Below, piece by piece: positions 1-14,350 of a stretch of DNA of 64,000 bases. Source of the stretch: Ecdyonurus torrentis (taxonomy: Eukaryota; Arthropoda; Insecta; Ephemeroptera; Heptageniidae). The notes beneath the pieces are model-generated. The model ran no database searches and was not told the origin of the DNA. It saw nothing but the letters and a program-made list of their open reading frames with translations. A program made the translations under genes and the position numbers. The number at the start of each line of letters is the position of its first letter. Position 1 is the stretch's first letter. The stretch lies in the NCBI GenBank assembly GCA_949318235.1, contig OX439130.1:39443835-39507834 (forward strand), read 5' to 3'.

Positions 1-1861
1 CATTACTTGCGCATATATTAAAAATAATGAATTACGGGTCAATAAATTTAATTCACACTATAAAAATAATAAGAAAATCCATTTTACATAAATTAAATAC
101 TTAAGTGAATTTCTTCTTATTTTATTATTATACATAATAATAGTTAGTATTGAAGCTTAAACGAGAGCCAATTTCAACATCTCTGCTAAGCTGCATTGCC
201 AATAAACAAAAAGGTTATTAAATCTACGATATGTTACTTATGCAATATAAAAGATAATGCATATTTTTTTTCACGTACGTACATTATAAAATGATTGCAA
301 CATTTTCTTAGTCGAGAGATTATGTGTCTGTAAACATCAGTATTAAGCTCATATTTTGAAATCAGGCCAAGCAGATGTTCTATAATCTATTTAAAATGAT
401 TGTTATTACTGTGCAGAAAAATAATAAATTTCAATAGAATTAAGTTTCTACAATTTTCAAAGAAACAATAAAAATAAAAAGTAAACTTTTTTTTTTCTAG
501 ATAAAAGTTTTTTTTTTATATATATATATTTTTTCTCCTTGGCATGAATTGGTTTGATTATAATGTTCATATGACATAATTAGGTAGAGTATCATAATAC
601 CGCAAAGTACTTGAGGATACTTATTTTTAATAATGCATCCCTATTAAATTTCATCTCTCCCTCTCTCTTCCTATTAAATGTAATTGTTGTGGAGAAAAAT
701 AAAAAAAATTATATACAATAAAAAAAATGGTTTAACTAAAAGTACATTATGAAGATTGCATTTAAAAAAGTTTATATTGCAATTTTTTTTATTTAAACAT
801 ACAGTTATAATGTAACAATTTTATATAATTAAATTTTACGTGTTTAAAATGAACTTGTAAAGTGTACAGTTTATGTTCTGTGAGAGGTACTAAAATTGCA
901 GTTTAAGTGCATGCTATGCTCATTTTCATTTCTAAAACTGTATTATGTTGAGTACATGTACATAACATAAAATAATAGAATTGTATTGAAATAACAGAAA
1001 TTAAAATACAGTATTTCTGTTTCAAGTATTTACTGTTATATGCAGCACTATCATTTTTTTCTTCCAGGTAATGAAATGTGCTTCTTTGCATATTTATTAA
1101 CAATGCAATTGAATTGTTCAACAATATAATTATGGGACAGTTAATTAAGTATTTAAATTAATTTCAAAGTCATGTCCCAGCATTTTTTTTATTACCATTC
1201 GCAATAAATTATCCAAAATAGATTCTTAAACACTTAATGTATATTTATATTACGTAATATACGCTCTGAATTTTGATAAATTTTTATATGACCGCATCAT
1301 ACAGCACGTAATCAAGTGTGCATATTTTTGCATCCAGTATCACTAAGCTCACATCTGAATATTTATTGTACACATATATGATAAAAATGAAATAAGAGCA
1401 CTGAAAACACTACATTCATATTACTAGTGGTTACTAGTGCCGCTATCTTGCCCCTTCGGTTTTACGTTGGTATGCAACCAGCTTGTTTTATGTACCCAAC
1501 TGGTCACATAAGCGCCAGGATACATGATATTTATAATACGTCAAAAAGTGGACGGGTAAATTAGATTGTATAAAATCATAAGAGTTATATTAAATGAAAA
1601 GTACTAAAACCTTTTTACGTCCAACAATTTACAATTGAGATATCTTAAAAATCCATATTACTGGAACTTTAAATACAGCGCTCTCTTTTCAATGTGACTT
1701 TATACCATTATAAGGTCAACTATATAATGTTAGTTACAAATTGTCTGCAATGTCGTTGAGCTATAGTAAAAAAAAGTTATAAATTAGTAATTCACTCTTT
1801 TTGTTGTAATTTGTGCACTTTTGCTTGCGGTCAAGAGACATTAAGTAAAATCTTTACTCTG
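1..1861. other. AT-rich sequence without a recognisable gene
   Basis: All six frames are broken by frequent stops; the longest open stretch is about 70 codons with biased AT-driven composition. A somewhat more complex segment lies at about 1425-1550 (mixed base composition, no repeat recognised). A polypyrimidine-AG|GT junction at 1067/1068 is listed separately. Otherwise only short A and T tracts are seen. Confidence 0.6.
1051..1073 (+). promoter_or_regulatory. candidate recursive splice (ratchet) site, weak
   Basis: A pyrimidine tract ends in CCAG at 1064-1067 and is followed at once by GTAATG (1068-1073), so an acceptor-like and a donor-like sequence share one junction. The donor half departs from GTAAGT at positions 5-6. 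Such juxtaposition occurs by chance in T-rich DNA, and no exon is visible on either side. Confidence 0.15.
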
Positions 1862-1862
1862 G

Positions 1863-1894
<32 letters not shown>

Positions 1895-1895
1895 A
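1862..1895. repeat. (GA)n microsatellite
   Basis: About 34 bases of GA dinucleotide repeat with one AA interruption near the 3' end. The open frame across it (Arg-Glu repeats) is a product of the repeat, not a gene. Confidence 0.95.
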
Positions 1896-4402
1896 GTCCA
1901 TTAGTCATTATCATTAGGCAACTTCTCTTAATTATTAATCCAGTCAAAGAAGCTCATAAACCTCACCACTGGTCAGTTGTTTTTATTTGTGTTTGCCCAG
2001 TCGTTATTTCTAGCTAGGTGCTACGTACTGTACCACATATTTACAATTTAAAAATAATCATCATTATTTTAGCTCCGTATGTTTAGCCTTTCGTCTCTAA
2101 TTGGAATTTGTGTCGCAAGTAAATTATACAGTAGTTAATTCTATGTAAAGCTTATTTTAATGAATGATTATTTTGTATTCATATATTTTTCAAACTTTTA
2201 ATTAGTTAATTAATTTTTGTTTAAAATATTAAAACTTTTTGAATAATTAAAATAATATATTCATTTATTTATTAAGTTTATAAAACCTTTTAACAGTGAT
2301 TTTTTTTTTTTTTTTTTTACGTAAAAAGGATAAAATGTTCTTATGTTTTTCAAGAAATTTTAATTAAAAAAAAAAAAAAAAGAAACACCTTTTAGATATT
2401 GATTCCTTTTTTTATTGTTATTATTATTATTTTAAAGTAAAATTAGTAAAATGTTAAGGTTGGTGAATAATACACGTCGTGAATTGTTCTAGATGCTGAA
2501 TTTTTGTTCAGCGAGAACGGCAATTATGAAAAATATGCCATATTTCCCACATATCAATAATTGAAATAATTATGATATTTAAACATAATATAATTGAGAG
2601 GATAATAGGTAATTTAAAGTCTAACATTGTCTATTGATTACAGTTCAAAAAAATTTAGGTATACTTACTTAATAATAATAACTTTATTTAAGGTGTTGTG
2701 AGGGCATGACAGCCCTATTCCTATTCCTTGACCACAATAATAATATTAAATTTTAACATAACCAAAATACAGTTTCAATCTTAATTGATAGATATTAATT
2801 ACAAATAGGTTTAATTTAAAGCATGGTTGTCAAAATAAAAAAAGTATACGATAATATAAAATTAACACTCATTTCGTTATAATCAATAATGTATTTATTT
2901 ATACAATTAAAATTCAATCCCATATACTAATAATTGGAAAAGCATAAATTTATATGCATTTTGTGTTAACTTATTTATTTAATATATTCCACAGTCCCAC
3001 TTACATAGTATAAACTATAAATAATCCATCAATTTCACTAGAAAACCAAAATACCACATTGTATTAGGCTATTATATACTTTACAAATTCACTACATCCC
3101 ATTAGGTTTACTTATTTGTTGCAACTTATAAAGAATTGGTTGCAACTCTAAACTATAGTAAGAAAAAAAACTATGCCAGCATAAACTGGCTTAGTAAATT
3201 TGTTTCTAGCTTGTTCTATATAAAAACCAGCACTTTGCTACATTTCTCAAAGAAAAATAGAAACATTAACATAAAACGTGTTAGCACACGAGAACAATTT
3301 GTTGTAACACAAAAGCAAATTTCAAGCTCTAGTTCTCCTATATATGCATGCAATGTTTTATTTTGTTCTAACAATATACCAGTTTTAAATTAACAAACTA
3401 AATGGTTTAGTAATTTATATCATTACATTTGACTGAATTTATTGTATAAAATTTAATTTTTAAATTGATTTCATTAAAAATAAAAAAACATTTAAAATTG
3501 TAATAAATAAATTGATATACACAAAATTTAAATTTTACAAACGTATTTTCAATTTCAATGTTATTTATGGTTTATATAAAAAAATTAATATTAAAATATT
3601 ATTTCACATTTTGCTGGTATTTTATATGTTAAAATGTTCATATATGTGTATAACTATCAAGGGGCTTTTAAATATTCACTTTTTTTTTTTTTTACTAATT
3701 TTATTGTCTTTATATTACCCCAGTTACATTAGCATAAATTATGTAAAACATTATGTTAACGTTATGTTGAATTTAGAAATTTAATTTACACGTTAAACAT
3801 GTGGAAAATTGAATAAAGTTTTCATTGCTAACGCAATATTCAGGTCTATTGCAATATCCTAATGTTGGGGTAGACTATGGTAAAAAAAAAAAAAAAAAAA
3901 AAATGGTCGAGTTGAGTTGCACAACTAACAAGTAAGTAAGGTCTTGCAATAAGAATATATTTTGTTTATAATTATTATTTTTAGATAAATAACTTTATAA
4001 TATTTTATTTTCTGTTTTTATTATATAAATTTATATATTTTATATACTTCTTTGTAGTACTTACTGTCGTATTATTATTTTAATTTTTTATTATTTCTAT
4101 TTTTTTTAACACACAACTTAAGCCTTATATTTTATAATTTACGGAATTCTGCTAAAAGCCAATCATAAAAGTTTACACAGAAATTTATATTTTTTTGATA
4201 ATTATACATATTAAATAAATACCTTATTAAGTACCACTTCTATTAATTATGTAACTCTTTATTATAAAATGTTTCAAAATTAAATAAATTAAACAATGTG
4301 TATTCACAACCACCAACTTCCCAAACTACTCCTCAAGCGGAAGGGTAGTCAAGCCCTAATTTTCTTGTGGTACTTGAAATATTCTACACTTGTGTTTTGA
4401 GG
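1896..4402. other. AT-rich sequence with homopolymer tracts
   Basis: No gene seen. It holds a T tract (about 2300-2318), an A tract (about 2367-2381), an A tract at about 3881-3903, and one LINE-like antisense 3' end at about 2665-2760 listed separately. Open stretches at 3136-3393 and 3512-3784 are rich in Ile, Lys, Tyr and Phe as expected from AT composition; neither shows a motif or a credible start context. Confidence 0.55.
2665..2760 (-). repeat. probable non-LTR retrotransposon 3' end (copy A), antisense
   Basis: A run of TAA repeats is followed by TTTATTTAAGG, then a short GC-richer segment and CCTTGACCA. The same order (TAA microsatellite, TTTATTAAG, about 50 bases, CCTTGRCCA) recurs near 6155-6230 and 7425-7500. 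Read on the minus strand each ends in AATAAA-like sequence plus a trinucleotide tail, as in the 3' ends of many LINEs and SINEs. No coding part is present. Family not identified. Confidence 0.4.
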
Positions 4403-4446
4403 ATCATGTAAGCGGGTATGTACCTTTTTTGGCATTACTAAACACA
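4403..4446. repeat. dispersed short repeat, copy 1
   Basis: About 40 bases containing CATGTAAGCGGGTATGTA followed by CCTTTT and TTGGC recur at 31958-32000 with a few changes and a 2-base indel. This is a fragment of an unidentified interspersed element; the neighbouring 4300-4400 segment is also more GC-rich than its surroundings. Confidence 0.4.
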
Positions 4447-4636
4447 ATATGAATTCCAACATAAATTGAAAGGGCTACTACCTTTTCACGTCTGCCATTG
4501 CCACTATCAAAGAGTTTTGTCGAATACGAGCACTTAGTATGACATACAGAAACAATTGGGCTTACCGGTGGAGAGCACTAGTATGTCATAGGAGGTGCGG
4601 GAACGTTTTTAAAATTCTTTTTTTTTTCTTGAACAC

Positions 4637-5003
4637 TACTTTACCAATGTCCCTTACATGTCTTCCAACTCTTGGATGATTTTTTAGACAAGCTGTTTTA
4701 AATTTCCCTCTCTAGGGAGCACTGCGATACGCATGGGGGCAATTTGAACTATTATATGATAAGGATTGATAAGGCTGACTAAAGGTCAGAAACGATATAA
4801 TGTATGACATAAACAGAGATAACTACTCGGAATTCTTGCGCTCAGGTGACAACAAGACCTCAAACCTTTGTAAAGCAGTATTATTTGTAATATAGAAGTT
4901 TTGGCTGCCAATCGCGGCGCTAGAGTAAATACTTGAATCATGCTTGTCTACAAATTTATAAAGGGAGTCGGAAGACATGTAGGGGACATTGCTACTTTAC
5001 TAA
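4637..5003. mobile_element. imperfect inverted-repeat element (MITE-like)
   Basis: The left arm (about 4637-4733) and right arm (about 4912-5003) are complementary with several mismatches. Matching blocks are TACATGTCTTCC with AATGTCCC (4645-4665) against 4967-4991, TAGACAAGC (4687) against 4941-4950, and CTCTAG plus TGCGAT. The loop of about 180 bases has no open frame. Target-site duplications are not clear. Divergence between the arms suggests an old non-autonomous DNA transposon. Confidence 0.5.
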
Positions 5004-5021
5004 GCTCAGGCAAATTTGAAT

Positions 5022-5072
5022 ATTATATATATATATATATATATAATTATATATATATATATATATATATAT
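5022..5072. repeat. (TA)n microsatellite, interrupted
   Basis: Two TA runs are separated by a short ATAATTAT interruption, right beside the end of the 4637-5003 inverted repeat. Confidence 0.9.
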
Positions 5073-5833
5073 GATAAAATGTTATTGACGGTAACATCCA
5101 TTACAAAATAATCCCTTTTTACGGTTTATAAATACAAAATTTGACATTCCTCATATTTGTACTTGGCAACTTTTATACGTATTATATTAACATTTAACTA
5201 CATAAATAATTATATTTAATAATATAAATTTAATTTCTATATAATATGTGTGTATGTTATTATTTTATAATAATATATTATAATATAAAAGTCTGCCTTT
5301 CATCAAATACAATAAATATTAACAGATAAAAATCATTGATGCGTGGCGACATATGATTCATGACTTTAATAATTAATTATTAAAATTGTTTACAATATTT
5401 CCATACCAAAAAACCATGATTACATTTGTAAATATATTACGCACATTATTTTATATAAAATTCCTCTTTGAACTTTGTTGGCTAACCTCAAAATATATTT
5501 TAACATCAGATAATATATTATAAAATATATTTTTTATTGTTATTATTTTTACCAATAATAATAAATATATAATTTGATGGATTGTAGTTATAAAAATTTA
5601 AATATAATATAAAAAAAGCATGTGGGAACGTCAATGTAAATTATATGCAATTAAAGATAACAAATGACGAACGATATATTTTTTTTAATGTTATTTGTAG
5701 TTCAGTCATCCATCAGCAATCCAGGCAGAGGCTGTCGTCGGTGTTTCTAACCTAATTTTCATGTAGCTCGTAGGGTCACCGTATGTTACATATTTTATTT
5801 TTCATTATCGTTGCCGCCAATAATGAGTTTTTT

Positions 5834-5835
<2 letters not shown>
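5073..5835. other. AT-rich sequence without a recognisable gene
   Basis: Mostly A/T with no long frame. A more complex segment at about 5700-5785 shows mixed composition but no open frame or repeat that I can name. Confidence 0.5.

Positions 5836-5880
<45 letters not shown>
5836..5880. repeat. (CT)n microsatellite
   Basis: About 45 bases of CT repeat with one TT interruption. The Ser-Leu frame across it is repeat-derived. Confidence 0.95.
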
Positions 5881-6043
5881 TGTTCGCTTTAGTAATGTAG
5901 ATCGATTTTGTTGTACATTCCATGGCAAAATCTATTGGGAAATTTTTAATATTAGTTTTAAATACAATATTCATTCAATTGAATAATAATGGTGTAGAGT
6001 TTAATATGTAGTATTTGAAATTCGATATCTTGATACAAGAACA

Positions 6044-6092
6044 TTTTTCAAAAAAGGTTTACAAGAAAATTTTTCAAAAAAGGTTTTCAATT
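6044..6092 (+). repeat. short tandem duplication
   Basis: A 23-base segment containing TTTTTCAAAAAAGGTTT is directly duplicated (about 6044-6066 and 6067-6089). No function is apparent. Confidence 0.6.
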
Positions 6093-6149
6093 TTGAAAAT
6101 TAATAATATTAAAAAAATAAATTGCTACAAATTTATCATAAATGTGCAG

Positions 6150-6245
6150 AAGCAATAATAATAATAATCTTTTATTAAGGCGCATACAGGGCTATTTCAG
6201 CCATATTACATGAACCTTGGCCATAAATTGAGCCAATAATATTAC
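6150..6245 (-). repeat. probable non-LTR retrotransposon 3' end (copy B), antisense
   Basis: A TAA repeat is followed by CTTTTATTAAGGCG, a GC-richer segment with GGGCTATTTCAGCC, and CCTTGGCCA, matching the plan of the copies at 2665 and 7425. On the minus strand it would end with AATAAAAG and a (TTA)n tail. Confidence 0.45.
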
Positions 6246-6911
6246 AATAAAAAAGAAAAAACATTACAATATGCCAACAAAAATTAAACCATTGGGGTAG
6301 CGCAAAACCAGCGCATCACATCTTGCTTACTGAACATAACTTATTTGACACACAGAAAATAACACCTCTATAATAATATGTAAATAAACTTTTACTAACA
6401 CTTATTTGCCAACAAAATACGAAAATATTAAAAATTTATATATTTTGTATTAATATTATAATCTTTTACTAATGTTTATAGACATTGACTTAGATATGCA
6501 CATATATGTGCATTGAAAATTTTTTTTTCGAGATAGGCTCAAAGTTGTTCCCACGTTTCATAGCCATTTTATTCTAAGATTTTAAATTTGTATATAAATT
6601 TACTTTGTATGGACATTAATTTTATTATTGGAGAAATATCACTTGTTTCTTAGAAAGAAAGAACAAAATGTACAATGTTTTCAAGTAAAAATTAAAATTT
6701 CATTAAACTTATATTTTTTCTTTTAAAATATATTTTCAGTATTCCTGCAGAAAAAAGTTAATCTTACTTTTTTTATACAGTACATTAAAATTCTATGACG
6801 CTTTAATTTTTATATCATATTACATATATAAATTATTTTAGTTGGAAACTTTAATTTTATATAGTTATAGTTTGATCGAGTAATACCCTTATTGTACATA
6901 GTAACATTAAG

Positions 6912-7018
<107 letters not shown>

Positions 7019-7424
7019 CATTATCTGTAATATTGTAGCATGATTGAACAGTTTATATAGGAGCATAATGCACATTGAACGTATATATGACCTGTATAAT
7101 GCAAAGTAATCATACTTCCATTATATAGACTCTAAGTAATATGAGAAGGTAAGTAATATACTTGCATGGAATAATGTTATCTCTTCGTAGCATGACAAAA
7201 TTGACTTACGTGCAATTAAAACATAACATGAAATTAAGTTAGACGCTTTATATATTTGTGATTAATTTTTTAATGATGCAATTTATTAACTAATAGTTAT
7301 TTTGTAAGAGTTCAAAATGTTCCTTAACTTAGTTTATTATATTATGGAAGTTTAGCTTGTTAAAATTTAATATGTCAAAATAATATTTTGTAAATAATTA
7401 AGCATATTTCTAATTTATATAATA

Positions 7425-7510
7425 ATTAATAACTTTATTAAGACATTATGACAGCTTGACCCTATTTAATGAAACACTATTTTATAAAACCTTGACCAAC
7501 GTTATTTATA
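7425..7510 (-). repeat. probable non-LTR retrotransposon 3' end (copy C), antisense
   Basis: AATAACTTTATTAAG is followed by a segment with GACAGCTTGACCC and then CCTTGACCA. The order of blocks matches the copies at 2665 and 6150. It is more diverged and lacks a clean trinucleotide tail. Confidence 0.35.
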
Positions 7511-7762
7511 GTATAAGAAATATAACAAGGAAAACATTTTGACAGCAATTTAAGATATACGGTGGAATAAAAACAGTATAATTGCAGATGTATATATAGA
7601 GAGCTCTGGTAATTTAGTTTGGAGGTCTTATTTTATCTGTAGTTAGCTAGTTCATCGACAACTTGTCTAATTAAAAAAAAAAAGAAAGATAAAAGCCAAC
7701 AAAGTAAAACAATGCTTAATTTCATAATATTGTCATATTTTATCTCAAGTACTAGTTTCTAA

Positions 7763-7883
7763 TGGACTGTTTATAGCGACGCGTAAATTTACGTAACTTT
7801 TACGTAAAAATCCAAATAACAACATTGATCGTCGTATCTTCACGTAAAAGTTACGTGAATTCACGCATCATTGTGAACAGACC
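7763..7883. mobile_element. short palindromic MITE
   Basis: The left arm (GGACTGTTTATAGCGACGCG, then ACGTAACTTTTACGTAA) is complementary to the right arm (ACGTAAAAGTTACGTGAA, then CACGCATCATTGTGAACAGACC). Total length is about 121 bases with a loop of about 30 bases. Terminal GGWCTGTT is inverted at both ends. There is no coding capacity, so it would be a non-autonomous DNA element. The TSD is not resolved. Confidence 0.6.
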
Positions 7884-9204
7884 TTTAAAATTAAAAAAAA
7901 GTTAATTTAATTGTTTTTTAAAAGAAAGAAAATGTTCATTAGACAAACACTTAGCCAAAAAATATAGCATCAAAAAAAGTGATGATTGTTTCGCAATCTA
8001 GTGTTATAGAGATAAAACAAATATTTCACGCCACATTTCACACGCAATATCAAATATAAAAGCATAATATTTAAAAATACATTAATACAAAATTTTGATG
8101 ATTTTTTTTTTATACCAAACTTGCACATAAAGCTTTATGACATTTAAATGAGATATCAATAATAATAAAAAAATAAAATTTGATTGAACGATTATGTCAT
8201 ATTTTAGTTAAAAACTTTTACAACGTTGAAGAATAAAAAAAACATATTTTATTTTTAAGTAAAAGATGCGAAGGCAATAAAAAAAGCTTTTAAAACAAAA
8301 TTTTTATATTTTTTGTCAATAACATTTTTTTTTAAACAGTGATCCATCATCTTTGTGAAATTTATTTACCGCGATATTTAAGAAAGAAAGTCATACCTTT
8401 TAGCTCCATCAATATCAACGGGTTTTTATTTAAAAAAAAAATCTTACACATTTTTTTTCCATTAAAGCTTTTAAATCTGAAGTTGATTAGTTCCGCGGGA
8501 ATGATCGCAAAAATGCGGCCTTGTCTACATACTTGAAGTAATGGAAAAATTGTTGATTCTTTGTCTGAGATGCTGGCAAGGATATTAATCATTTCTCTGC
8601 GTCCTAAATTCCAATATGACATTTTAGCAAACTTTTTCTTTGCTCCTAATTTCTTGACTTTAAAAAAAAAAAAAAAAAAAAAAAAAGTAAAACATTAGTG
8701 AATCTAAGTGTTTGTAGGTTAAAACTTTGAGTATTTGTGTATATAAATTTTACGTGAAAAAGAAAGATAAAGAATTAAAGAGTCGTTAATAACTATGTTA
8801 CAAAAAATTATATTAATGTTGATAACTTTAATAAATGTCAGAAAATTTGAGGTACAATTAAGTTGTCAATGCCTGCCTCTATTTTTTTATTTTTTATTTT
8901 TTTGTAATTTAAAGTAACAATAACAATCGTATTATTATTATAATGATAACAATAATGCAAGATTTTTAAATACTACATTATTTTGCTTGCAACTGTACTT
9001 CAAACATCGACAAAGTTTTTATCGTTGCTCTTCTAATTTTATTCAAAAACTCATAAAAATTTAGAGAATTTTTTTTTTTGCTTCCAATATTAATAACGAA
9101 ATATTTATAAAGTAAATCGATAAAATGTTTTAAAATTCTTATTTAAATATGAAAAGAAAAATCAAATGTAATAATACCAAATTATTAAAATTAGAAGATA
9201 AATA

Positions 9205-10081
<877 letters not shown>

Positions 10082-10131
<50 letters not shown>
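10082..10131. repeat. (GA)n microsatellite
   Basis: About 50 bases of AG repeat with degenerate GA-rich flanks on both sides (10068-10150). Confidence 0.95.
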
Positions 10132-10134
<3 letters not shown>

Positions 10135-10702
10135 CAGAGGAAAGAGAGATAGACTCACAATGAATATGATGTGTGTCTTGACCCTTGACCTTCATGTACA
10201 AATATCAAATATTAGAGATCTGCAATATCTACTGTTACCTACATTACATCAAGTGCTAGAATTTTATTACTTAAATATTTATAATGTATCATGATTTAAT
10301 CAACACTCTCACATAATTAACACTTGTGTTATACTTTTTGTTGATACAAACTAACGTTTTTACTTTATTTACTAACTCTTTTCACTTTCAGTTTAAATAT
10401 AAAGATTATAATCATTCTATTCAGTTATGTAAATGAACAGTAATTTATAATTCATAATTGTTTATAATCCAAAACACCGTATAGCTCAGTTATATTAGAA
10501 TTACATAGTTAAATACATATAAACACATAACAATATAGATGAATGATAAAGAAAAAAAAAAGTTAATTACACTTACTAATTGAATTTAACACTAAATAGT
10601 ATATAAAAATTAGATAAGCATCAAAGGTATGTGTTTAATTTATCCACAGAAAAATAGCGGTAAAATGTCAGATTAAAGTTTTGAAAAAAATATATTATTT
10701 CC

Positions 10703-10739
<37 letters not shown>

Positions 10740-11304
10740 GAACTAAATTAGCAGTTTTTTGATAACAAGCAATTTTTCACTGAGAATTAAAAAAAAAGCA
10801 GAGAATAAATCCTTACAGTCCTCGCATCTTATAATTAACTTATCTAATTTTCACCCTGTCTGAGAATTAAATTTTAATTTACATCACCACTTCTTCTTTT
10901 TTTGTATGTAGAAAGAAAATTAATATTTGACACCTTTCGTCTTTGTATTACAAATTCCTGTGTGCTTTGCGTGATTTTTTGGTAAAGCGTAAATGTGGCG
11001 TGTTTTTTAATGAAATGTTTGATTATCTTGCTGTTCAAATTTTCCTTTCGTCATATGAAATTAATCCACCATGCGTTTTACTTTTTGTTAAAGATTATAC
11101 AAATAATTGAAGCATGATTAACATTTAATTTCATATTATTTTTTTCAGTAAAGTATAGGTTGTACAAAAAGTGAAACAACTTTAAATTTTAGTATACAGT
11201 TTTTATAACAATTTTAGTTTTCTTTGTTTTTTTTTTTTTTTTTCCCCTTATCGATTTTTCAAAAGTTATAGAAAATAGTTCAGAAAACAATATTAAATTG
11301 TTCG
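10132..11304. other. AT-rich sequence without a recognisable gene
   Basis: Contains a 30-base (CT)n tract at 10706-10735 and a T tract at about 11227-11243. No open frame beyond chance length and no inverted repeat noticed. Confidence 0.5.
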
Positions 11305-12459
<1,155 letters not shown>

Positions 12460-12559
12460 CGAAAGTATATAGTGGTTTCCAATCAGCGAAGAAAAGCTCA
12501 TTTAAACGTTGAGCCGCTTGGATGGCTATCTCGTGTAACTGAGACGCTTGATCTCTTGG

Positions 12560-12633
<74 letters not shown>

Positions 12634-12830
12634 AGGACAGCCCTTTGCTCCCCAAGGAGTCACACATAACATACTTCAATCAAGGAGGGATTTTAGCGCG
12701 TACCCTAGGGATACCGTGACTGGCAAAACTTACGAGGCTCGGCGTGTAATTATTTTAAGTAGCCTCTCTCTCTACATCAATACTCGAGTAATAGCAAGCA
12801 GCATGGCACGGAAAATCTTGTTTACCTAAA
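12460..12830. other. GC-richer unique island split by a (GA)n repeat
   Basis: About 100 bases left and 190 bases right of the repeat are much less AT-rich than the rest of the window. Frames are open on both strands. On minus, the last 40 codons (ending at 12443) read as a plausible amphipathic segment with AIQAAQRLNELF. On plus, the frame after the repeat runs open to 12829. Since both strands are open and the frames cross a (GA)n tract, neither can be called a gene. It could be an exon, a promoter-proximal region or an old repeat. Confidence 0.3.
12560..12632. repeat. (GA)n microsatellite
   Basis: About 73 bases of GA repeat with one AAAG interruption near the start, inside the GC-richer island. 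Confidence 0.95.
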
Positions 12831-14350
12831 TGTAACAACTCTTCACTAGTTTGAGAAGGGAAGGGGATAAGGCGATATTTGTTTTCAACACAATCATAAG
12901 TGCATTGCAAACAAATTAACTATATATATACCTTTCTTTAAAATTACTACAAAGCAAGAATAAAAGTTAATAACTTAATATTTATTGTATAAAAAAAAAT
13001 ATTTAAAATAAAATCAATAAAATATTTAAAGTTTAAAATTTATTCCCAACTTTTATATATTTGAAAACCAATGATTGAAAAATAATATCATGGCATTAAA
13101 GACCCATTATTATAATAAGAAAAGTAAAGAATATCTTCAATGATAGTTGAAATACATTATACATAACACACACACACACAAAAACTACTTGGTATTTTAT
13201 TACATTCAAAACCATAAAAAGTGGTAGTGCTGCAAAACTGCTCAATTTTTGGTAAGTAATTATGTATACGTAAAAAAAGTTTTTGCATCACAAAATGCCA
13301 GTTTTACTACAAAATAATTATGTTGAACAGTAGTTTTACTCCTTTTTACATCCTAATAGAGAATTTTACGATTACAGAACATAGTAATTGGGGTGCATTA
13401 GCATAAATTTTCCTATTGCAATTAAGTTGAAACTTTTCACAACTTTATTTTTACTCAACATTAAAAATTTTCTAACTAAAATAACAACATTGAAATAGTA
13501 TTTTATATATATATATATATAAATTGTCATAAAAATAATAAACTCTAATTCATTTTATATTAAAATTATATAATATGTATAAATATAAAAAAAAGTGTTG
13601 AAAAAATATATTAAAATTCATTTAAATGTTTGGTTAATGGAAAAATTCTATTACGAAGCAACACATTACGAAGAGATGGGGTATAATAAAGTACTCTGTG
13701 AATGATAAATGATAATGACTTGTGTCGTCCCATTTCATTTGCTAATATTCTAATCTATATCACGAACTGACGTGGATATATAAACACAGTACAGACGTTG
13801 TGTATGTCGTCTTCTACAGATTATATAGCAATGTAATAAAATATTAACCTCATTACGTTATAGTTGATTTTAATAAATCTCATGTAAATTATTACATTTT
13901 TGTTATTGCGCATTCCTTTTTTCTGAGATTTTGCAATTTTTTTATATTTATATATATATATATATATTTTACGATTACAAAAGTATTTTAAAAGTCAACT
14001 CTGAGTTTTTCAATCATATGGTGAGTAAACCATTCACAAGTCTTGTAAGTTTTATATTGCTAAACTTTTTTTTTCAGCTGATTAACTTTACAACTGCTAT
14101 GGTTGGTTGTAATAACACGTAATCACCACAGGATTGAGAAAAGAAAAAAATTACACTCAGAAATTAAAGTTTTACTCTGAACGTTCAAGTTTTTATACAG
14201 TACTTATGAAATTCATTGATTGTGTGTCCAAACGCGAGCGTAAATATAATAACTGGTACAGTTTTTTCGATGCAAGCATGATGAATACTAGTGATATATG
14301 AATATTTAAATATTATTTCATGTTCTATACCCGTTTAACAAGTAGGCACT
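12831..14350. other. AT-rich sequence without a recognisable gene
   Basis: Holds short TA runs at about 13502-13522 and 13947-13967 and a short (CA)n at about 13166-13180. No supported coding region. Confidence 0.55.

Larger units (their letters stand above)
7019..9204. other. AT-rich sequence with small repeats, no gene supported
   Basis: Holds the LINE-like 3' end at 7425, the inverted repeat at 7763-7883, and an A tract at about 8661-8685. A minus-strand open frame at 8362-8622 (86 codons) has a more balanced amino-acid mix than others nearby, but no family motif is recognised and its C-terminal third is Lys/Phe/Leu-rich AT sequence. Confidence 0.45.

Noticed and set aside
8362..8622. 86-codon minus-strand frame with fairly balanced N-terminal composition
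   Set aside because: No family motif, no convincing splice acceptor upstream, and the distal part is low-complexity; kept only as a note in the region entry.
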